Shown here: positions 63,635 through 64,000 of the stretch, one piece after another
Position numbering within the stretch: the stretch's first letter is position 1
How the letters are laid out: each line of letters starts with the position of its first letter
Assembly (NCBI RefSeq): GCF_000508185.1
Contig: NZ_AYOY01000035.1
Location: 1-64,000, forward strand
Length of the DNA: 64,000 nucleotides
Origin: Sphingobium sp. C100
GTDB lineage: Bacteria; Pseudomonadota; Alphaproteobacteria; Sphingomonadales; Sphingomonadaceae
Direction: 5' to 3'
The notes under the pieces: generated by a model
The model's database searches: none
Told to the model about the DNA's origin: nothing
What the model saw: the letters and a program-made list of their open reading frames with translations, nothing else
Translations under genes and position numbers: made by a program

Positions 63635-64000
63635 ATGGAGACGCCCCGTCACACTAACCGGCGGACTGCACTCATGCATCTCGGGGCCGGGCTTATCGTA
63701 ATGAGCATTCCACTGCCGCTGTGGGCAGCAAGAACCGATCGCGGTCAGCCGTGGCGCGGCTTCGCCACGCCTCCGGCCTGGCATCCGATAGAAGTCGCAA
63801 CCGGCGACACGCTGATCGTGCCGGCCAAAGTGTCCGGCGTAGCAATCGACGCGGTGCTCGATAGCGGGAGCGGAGCGTCCATCATCAGCAAGCCGCTTGC
63901 TGCGAAGCTCGGCCTCACGAACTTGGAGCCGCGACGGATCAATGGCCTAGGCGGCAAGGCTCCGGTTGGTCTGGTCCACAATGTTGCCGTGATGCTGGGC
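63635..64000 (+). CDS. Retropepsin-like aspartic protease, 3'-truncated by window edge
   Basis: From ATG 63635 the frame stays open to the window end. An NRR-containing signal (about 9-31) is followed by GDTLIVPAKVSGVAIDAVLD, then SGSGASIISKPLAAKLGL, matching the first lobe of the protein at 14190-15413 (GDTLMVSAEVAGSPVRAILD, then SGSAASIINTRL). The catalytic-type Asp is at about 76 in VLDSGSG. The C-terminal lobe and any PDZ domain lie outside. It is preceded by a MerR-type promoter, which suggests metal-responsive expression. Confidence 0.8.
   Translation, partial: METPRHTNRRTALMHLGAGLIVMSIPLPLWAARTDRGQPWRGFATPPAWHPIEVATGDTLIVPAKVSGVAIDAVLDSGSGASIISKPLAAKLGLTNLEPRRINGLGGKAPVGLVHNVAVMLG

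Noticed and set aside
1-64000. Insertion sequences, tRNA genes or CRISPR arrays
   Set aside because: No transposase motif, tRNA-like cloverleaf or regular direct repeat was recognised by eye; decay in the island is visible only as point changes and deletions.

Overview
This is a GC-rich window with dense, short-spaced operons and many ATGA/GTGA start-stop overlaps. Its gene content (FixL/FixJ, CYP152-type P450, several sphingomonad-style heavy-metal operons) suggests an alphaproteobacterium, most likely a sphingomonad. That assignment is inference from protein style. No replication, partition or conjugation gene is visible, so plasmid versus chromosomal island cannot be decided here.

Layout. 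(1) 0-9.4 kb: the 3' part of phosphate acetyltransferase and acetate kinase, a decayed MerR gene, a CueO-like multicopper oxidase, a FixL/FixJ oxygen-sensing pair plus a lone receiver protein, an MFS transporter and a split YeeE/YedE sulfur transporter. (2) 9.4-15.4 kb: a copper block on the minus strand (Met/His-rich secreted protein, CopA, CopB, Cys-rich copper storage protein) and a plus-strand two-lobed retropepsin-like protein with a PDZ domain. (3) 15.6-28.3 kb: central carbon genes (aldehyde and alcohol dehydrogenases, GH130, phosphomannomutase-like HAD, Cof-type HAD, zwf, gnd, a large GT4 protein) and an atypical NRAMP transporter. With pta-ackA and fixLJ this looks like a low-oxygen/fermentative module. 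(4) 28.5-36 kb: a minus-strand four-gene unit predicting an electron path from NAD(P)H across the membrane to a heptaheme cytochrome c, then two MerR-led operons with small lipoproteins, and two tandem paralogous secreted proteins. (5) 36.6-48 kb, plus strand: a DUF305 membrane protein, an 894-residue SDR/SPW/VKOR-like fusion, a DUF411 protein, two small Cys/Met-rich secreted proteins and a cusCBAF copper/silver efflux operon. (6) 48-49.2 kb: a graveyard of three pseudogenes (MerR, FTR1, DUF2490) around an intact MerR-type promoter. (7) 49.2-56 kb: CYP152 P450, a small CDF transporter, a PRC-barrel protein, a regulator/kinase mosaic remnant, NAD+ synthetase, and a CaCA antiporter with a DUF190 protein. 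(8) 56.2-64 kb: czcCBA with a divergent MerR gene, a beta-barrel protein and the start of a second retropepsin-like gene cut by the window end.

How it works together. Copper is handled at several levels: periplasmic oxidation (CueO-like, CopA), outer-membrane and storage functions (CopB, Csp), Met/His-rich periplasmic proteins, and RND efflux (CusCBA with CusF). Zn/Cd/Co-type efflux is covered by CzcCBA. Local regulators are MerR-family proteins. Three MerR-type promoters share one architecture, and a separate AATAT(A/G)CG element recurs upstream of four small-protein genes. Several regulators and targets have decayed, which suggests a resistance island in active turnover.
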